Part shown: positions 5,649 through 7,825 of the stretch, one piece after another
Layout: every line of letters starts with the position of its first letter
Numbering within the stretch: position 1 is the first letter of the stretch
Assembly (NCBI GenBank): GCA_020434645.1
Contig: JAGRAK010000089.1
Span: forward strand, 1 to 7,825
Length of the DNA stretch: 7,825 nt
Source of the DNA: Bdellovibrionales bacterium
Lineage (GTDB): Bacteria > Bdellovibrionota > Bdellovibrionia > Bdellovibrionales > UBA1609
Direction: 5' to 3'
Notes under the pieces: model-generated
Database searches by the model: none
The model's input: the letters and a program-made list of their open reading frames with translations, nothing else
Told to the model about the DNA's origin: nothing
Made by a program: the position numbers and the translations under genes

Positions 5649-6360
5649 TCAGACTCTAATCGATCATCTTATAGACCTTAAAAAATGTATTATAAATACG
5701 TTAATAATTGTTTTTTTGGGGTTTTGCGCCTTCATTTATTTTAGCGAATATATATTTGATTTTATTAGGTCACCGATTCTTCCCTACCTGGGGGATTCTG
5801 GAGGTCTCGTATTTACAGCGCCAATCGATAAATTTATGGCGCATATAAAAGTGAGTGTATTGGCGGGGGCTATCATTACGGCACCGTTCTGGCTACATCA
5901 ACTGTGGATATTTGTGTCGCCGGGCTTATATAATCATGAAAAGAAAATGGGAATTTACTTTATATTTTTCGGAACACTTCTTTTTTTAGTTGGAGTATTA
6001 TTTGTTTATCAAATTGTATATCCGATGGCGTTTAAATATCTTCTGACTTTTGGCGGCAGCACAGATAAACCAATGATAACGATTTCAGAATATTTAGGTT
6101 TTTTTATAACGACGACACTTCTGTTTGGCCTTGCGTTTGAATTGCCCCTCGTGTTGGTCATTCTCGGCATGCTTGGAGTTGTAAATGCCGAAATGCTGAG
6201 GGCAAAACGTAAAATAGCAATAATGATTATAGCTGTGCTTTCGGCCGTAATTACGCCGCCAGATGCAATTAGTATGTTGGCTATGTTGACACCATTAATA
6301 CTCTTATATGAAGTGTCGATTTTATTAGTTCAATACCTGGGTAAAAAAGAAGTCGTCTAA
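5623..6360 (+). CDS. tatC: TatC, core membrane subunit of the twin-arginine translocase
   Basis: The 245-residue protein has six predicted membrane helices, at roughly 23-41, 74-97, 109-135, 157-182, 197-211 and 216-236. Family landmarks are present: SPIL with the conserved proline at 51, FVSPGLYNHEKK at 97-108 with E106 matching E. coli Glu103, FELP at 172-175, and TPPD at 211-214. TatC binds the twin-arginine signal peptide. The N-terminal signal-binding signature, HLIELRKR in E. coli, reads HLIDLKKC here (15-22). The key Glu15 and Arg17 are replaced conservatively by Asp18 and Lys20. The ATG at 5623 lies inside tatB in another frame with no clear Shine-Dalgarno, so translation is probably coupled to tatB. 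No alternative start codon occurs before the conserved histidine. The TAA overlaps the stop of the convergent mutase gene. Confidence 0.95.
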   Translation: MTKTPNPNDQTLIDHLIDLKKCIINTLIIVFLGFCAFIYFSEYIFDFIRSPILPYLGDSGGLVFTAPIDKFMAHIKVSVLAGAIITAPFWLHQLWIFVSPGLYNHEKKMGIYFIFFGTLLFLVGVLFVYQIVYPMAFKYLLTFGGSTDKPMITISEYLGFFITTTLLFGLAFELPLVLVILGMLGVVNAEMLRAKRKIAIMIIAVLSAVITPPDAISMLAMLTPLILLYEVSILLVQYLGKKEVV

Positions 6361-7825
6361 AGTGTTATGCTTTCTTTGTACTTGCCAAAAACTTCTCGCA
6401 GCACATCGCTGATTTCACCTAAAGTGCAATGAGCTTCAACTGCAGACACAAAGAGAGGTATTAAATTATCTGTTCCTTTTGCAGCAGAACGTATTTTATT
6501 TAAGCAGCTTTCGACTTCTTTAGGATTTCGCGCGGCTTTGAATTTTTTGAGTCGCGAAACTTGATCTTGAGCGACCTTTTCAGAAACTTTTAAAGTTTCA
6601 ATGTCGGACGGGCTGTCTTGAATGAAATCATTTACGCCGACAATAATCTCGTTTTTGGTATCGACATCTTTTTGATATTGGTAGGCTGTATTTTGTATTT
6701 CATTTTGAATCCAACCAGACTCAATGCACGCAATAACCCCGCCAAGAGAATCAATACGCTCTATATATTCATAAGCGCGCTTCTCAATTTCAGAGGTCAG
6801 TGTCTCTACGTAATGGGAGCCGCCAAGCGGATCAATTACATCAGCAACTCCAGATTCATTTGCAATAATTTGCTGAGTGCGCAAGGCAATCGTTGCCGCT
6901 TTTTCAGTCGGTAGACCTAAGGCCTCGTCCATTGAGTTGGTGTGTAAACTTTGGGTGCCACCAAGAACAGCGGCGAGGGCTTGCAGTGTAACTCGGGCTA
7001 TATTATTTTCAGGTTGCTGAGCCGTAAGGGTTACTCCGGCTGTTTGAGTATGAAAGCGCAGGCGTTGTGTTCGGTCGTCAGTTGAATTAAATTTTGCTTT
7101 CATAATATTCGCCCACATACGGCGAGCCGCTCTAAATTTAGCAACTTCTTCAAAGAAATTATTATGAACATTAAAGAAGAAGCTAAGTCGCTTACCGAAA
7201 TCGTCAACATTGAGCCCACACGCAATTGCGGCTTCAACGTAGGTGATGGCATTTGCGAGAGTAAATGCTAGCTCCTGAACAGCATTAGCGCCGGCTTCTC
7301 TTATGTGATACCCAGAAATACTAATGGTATTCCAGTTGGGCACTTCAGACTCACAAAATGAAAAAATATCGGTGATGATACGAAGGCTTGGCTTGGGGGG
7401 ATATATGTATGTCCCGCGGGCAATATATTCTTTTAATAAGTCATTCTGGATTGTGCCACGAAGTGCAGTAAGCGGTATTCCGCGCTTTTTTGCGACAGCA
7501 ATATAAAACGCTAGCAATACTCCAGCAGTAGAATTGATTGTCATCGATGTAGATATTTTTTCTAGAGGAAGGCCTTCTAGCAAAACTTCCATATCTTCTA
7601 GTGAAGAAATAGCAACCCCGACCTTGCCCACTTCACCAGTGGACATAATATGGTCAGAATCAAACCCCATTTGTGTCGGCAAATCAAAGGCAACACTGAG
7701 ACCAGTTGTGCCTTGCTCAAGTAGCATTTTGTAACGGGCATTGCTTTCTGCAGCAGAGCCAAAACCGGCATACTGTCGCATTGTCCAGAGACGCCCTCGA
7801 TACATCGTTTCTTGTATGCCTCGTG
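6357..7825 (-). CDS. Methylmalonyl-CoA mutase large subunit without B12 domain, 5' end missing
   Basis: The frame is open to the right edge. Six codons (RGIQET) precede the Met at 7805, and RGxxxTMYRGRLWTMRQYAGF is internal family sequence, so the true start lies outside the window and 488 codons are visible. The positions below are numbered from the Met at 7805. Tyr12 (RQYAGFG), Arg130 (ARGTYIYPP) and His167 (SGYH) correspond to Tyr89, Arg207 and His244 of the Propionibacterium enzyme, with identical spacings of 118 and 37 residues. Tyr plus Arg at these sites indicates methylmalonyl-CoA; isobutyryl-CoA mutase has Phe and Gln. FHTQTAG (251-257) and GGTQSLHTNSMDEALGLPT (282-300) are further landmarks. 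The protein ends after TLGEISDVLREVFGKY with no DXHXXG cobalamin domain, so it needs a separate small subunit, as in archaeal-type mutases. It interconverts succinyl-CoA and (R)-methylmalonyl-CoA in propionate metabolism. Confidence 0.92.
   Translation of the reverse strand, partial: RGIQETMYRGRLWTMRQYAGFGSAAESNARYKMLLEQGTTGLSVAFDLPTQMGFDSDHIMSTGEVGKVGVAISSLEDMEVLLEGLPLEKISTSMTINSTAGVLLAFYIAVAKKRGIPLTALRGTIQNDLLKEYIARGTYIYPPKPSLRIITDIFSFCESEVPNWNTISISGYHIREAGANAVQELAFTLANAITYVEAAIACGLNVDDFGKRLSFFFNVHNNFFEEVAKFRAARRMWANIMKAKFNSTDDRTQRLRFHTQTAGVTLTAQQPENNIARVTLQALAAVLGGTQSLHTNSMDEALGLPTEKAATIALRTQQIIANESGVADVIDPLGGSHYVETLTSEIEKRAYEYIERIDSLGGVIACIESGWIQNEIQNTAYQYQKDVDTKNEIIVGVNDFIQDSPSDIETLKVSEKVAQDQVSRLKKFKAARNPKEVESCLNKIRSAAKGTDNLIPLFVSAVEAHCTLGEISDVLREVFGKYKESITL

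Noticed and set aside
6340..6400. AT-rich inverted repeat (AAAGAA with TTCTTT) followed on the minus strand by a T-run, a possible mutase terminator.
   Set aside because: The stem has almost no G-C pairs and a loop of about 17 nt, and it lies within the end of tatC; too weak to call.
6618..7734. Three plus-strand open frames of 60-98 codons opposite the mutase gene.
   Set aside because: The mutase frame is conserved throughout this region and the opposite frames have no recognisable features.
1..7825. Mobile element, phage, toxin-antitoxin, defence system or CRISPR array.
   Set aside because: No transposase, integrase, direct-repeat array, tRNA-associated junction or clear composition break was seen; nearly all bases are accounted for by housekeeping genes.

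Overview
The window carries ordinary chromosomal housekeeping genes of a Gram-negative-type bacterium of moderate to low GC. There is no mobile element, CRISPR array, rRNA or tRNA, and I see no strong candidate for a previously undescribed system. The gene mix hints at a deltaproteobacterial-type lineage such as Bdellovibrionota, SAR324 or Desulfobacterota: GrpE/DnaJ behind a possible RpoH-type promoter, HemW, a single-chain double-domain M16 peptidase, TatB/TatC, and a methylmalonyl-CoA mutase large subunit lacking a B12 domain. That placement is a low-confidence inference from gene content alone.

Layout. Minus strand, right to left: hemW (747-1931), grpE (127-690, TTG start) and the first 39 codons of dnaJ (118 to the left edge). 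A heat-shock-like promoter candidate sits across the hemW stop codon, in front of grpE. hrcA and dnaK, often found in such clusters, are missing from their usual places. Plus strand, divergent from hemW with only 16 bp between start codons: an 867-residue M16 metallopeptidase (1948-4551). Its best promoter candidate lies inside the hemW coding sequence. After a 143-bp AT-rich leader comes a probable three-gene operon: an uncharacterised 198-residue protein (4695-5291), tatB (5304-5648) and tatC (5623-6360). Convergent from the right edge on the minus strand is a 5'-truncated methylmalonyl-CoA mutase large subunit (6357-7825). Its stop codon overlaps that of tatC.

Function. GrpE and DnaJ are the nucleotide exchange factor and J-protein partners of DnaK. 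HemW is a radical-SAM haem-binding protein. TatB and TatC form the receptor for twin-arginine signal peptides in the inner membrane. The mutase interconverts (R)-methylmalonyl-CoA and succinyl-CoA using adenosylcobalamin held by a separate subunit. The most useful observations are the RpoH-like promoter, the compact hemW/M16 divergence, conservative changes in the TatC signal-peptide-binding motif, and the uncharacterised tat-linked gene with its start moved to 4695.
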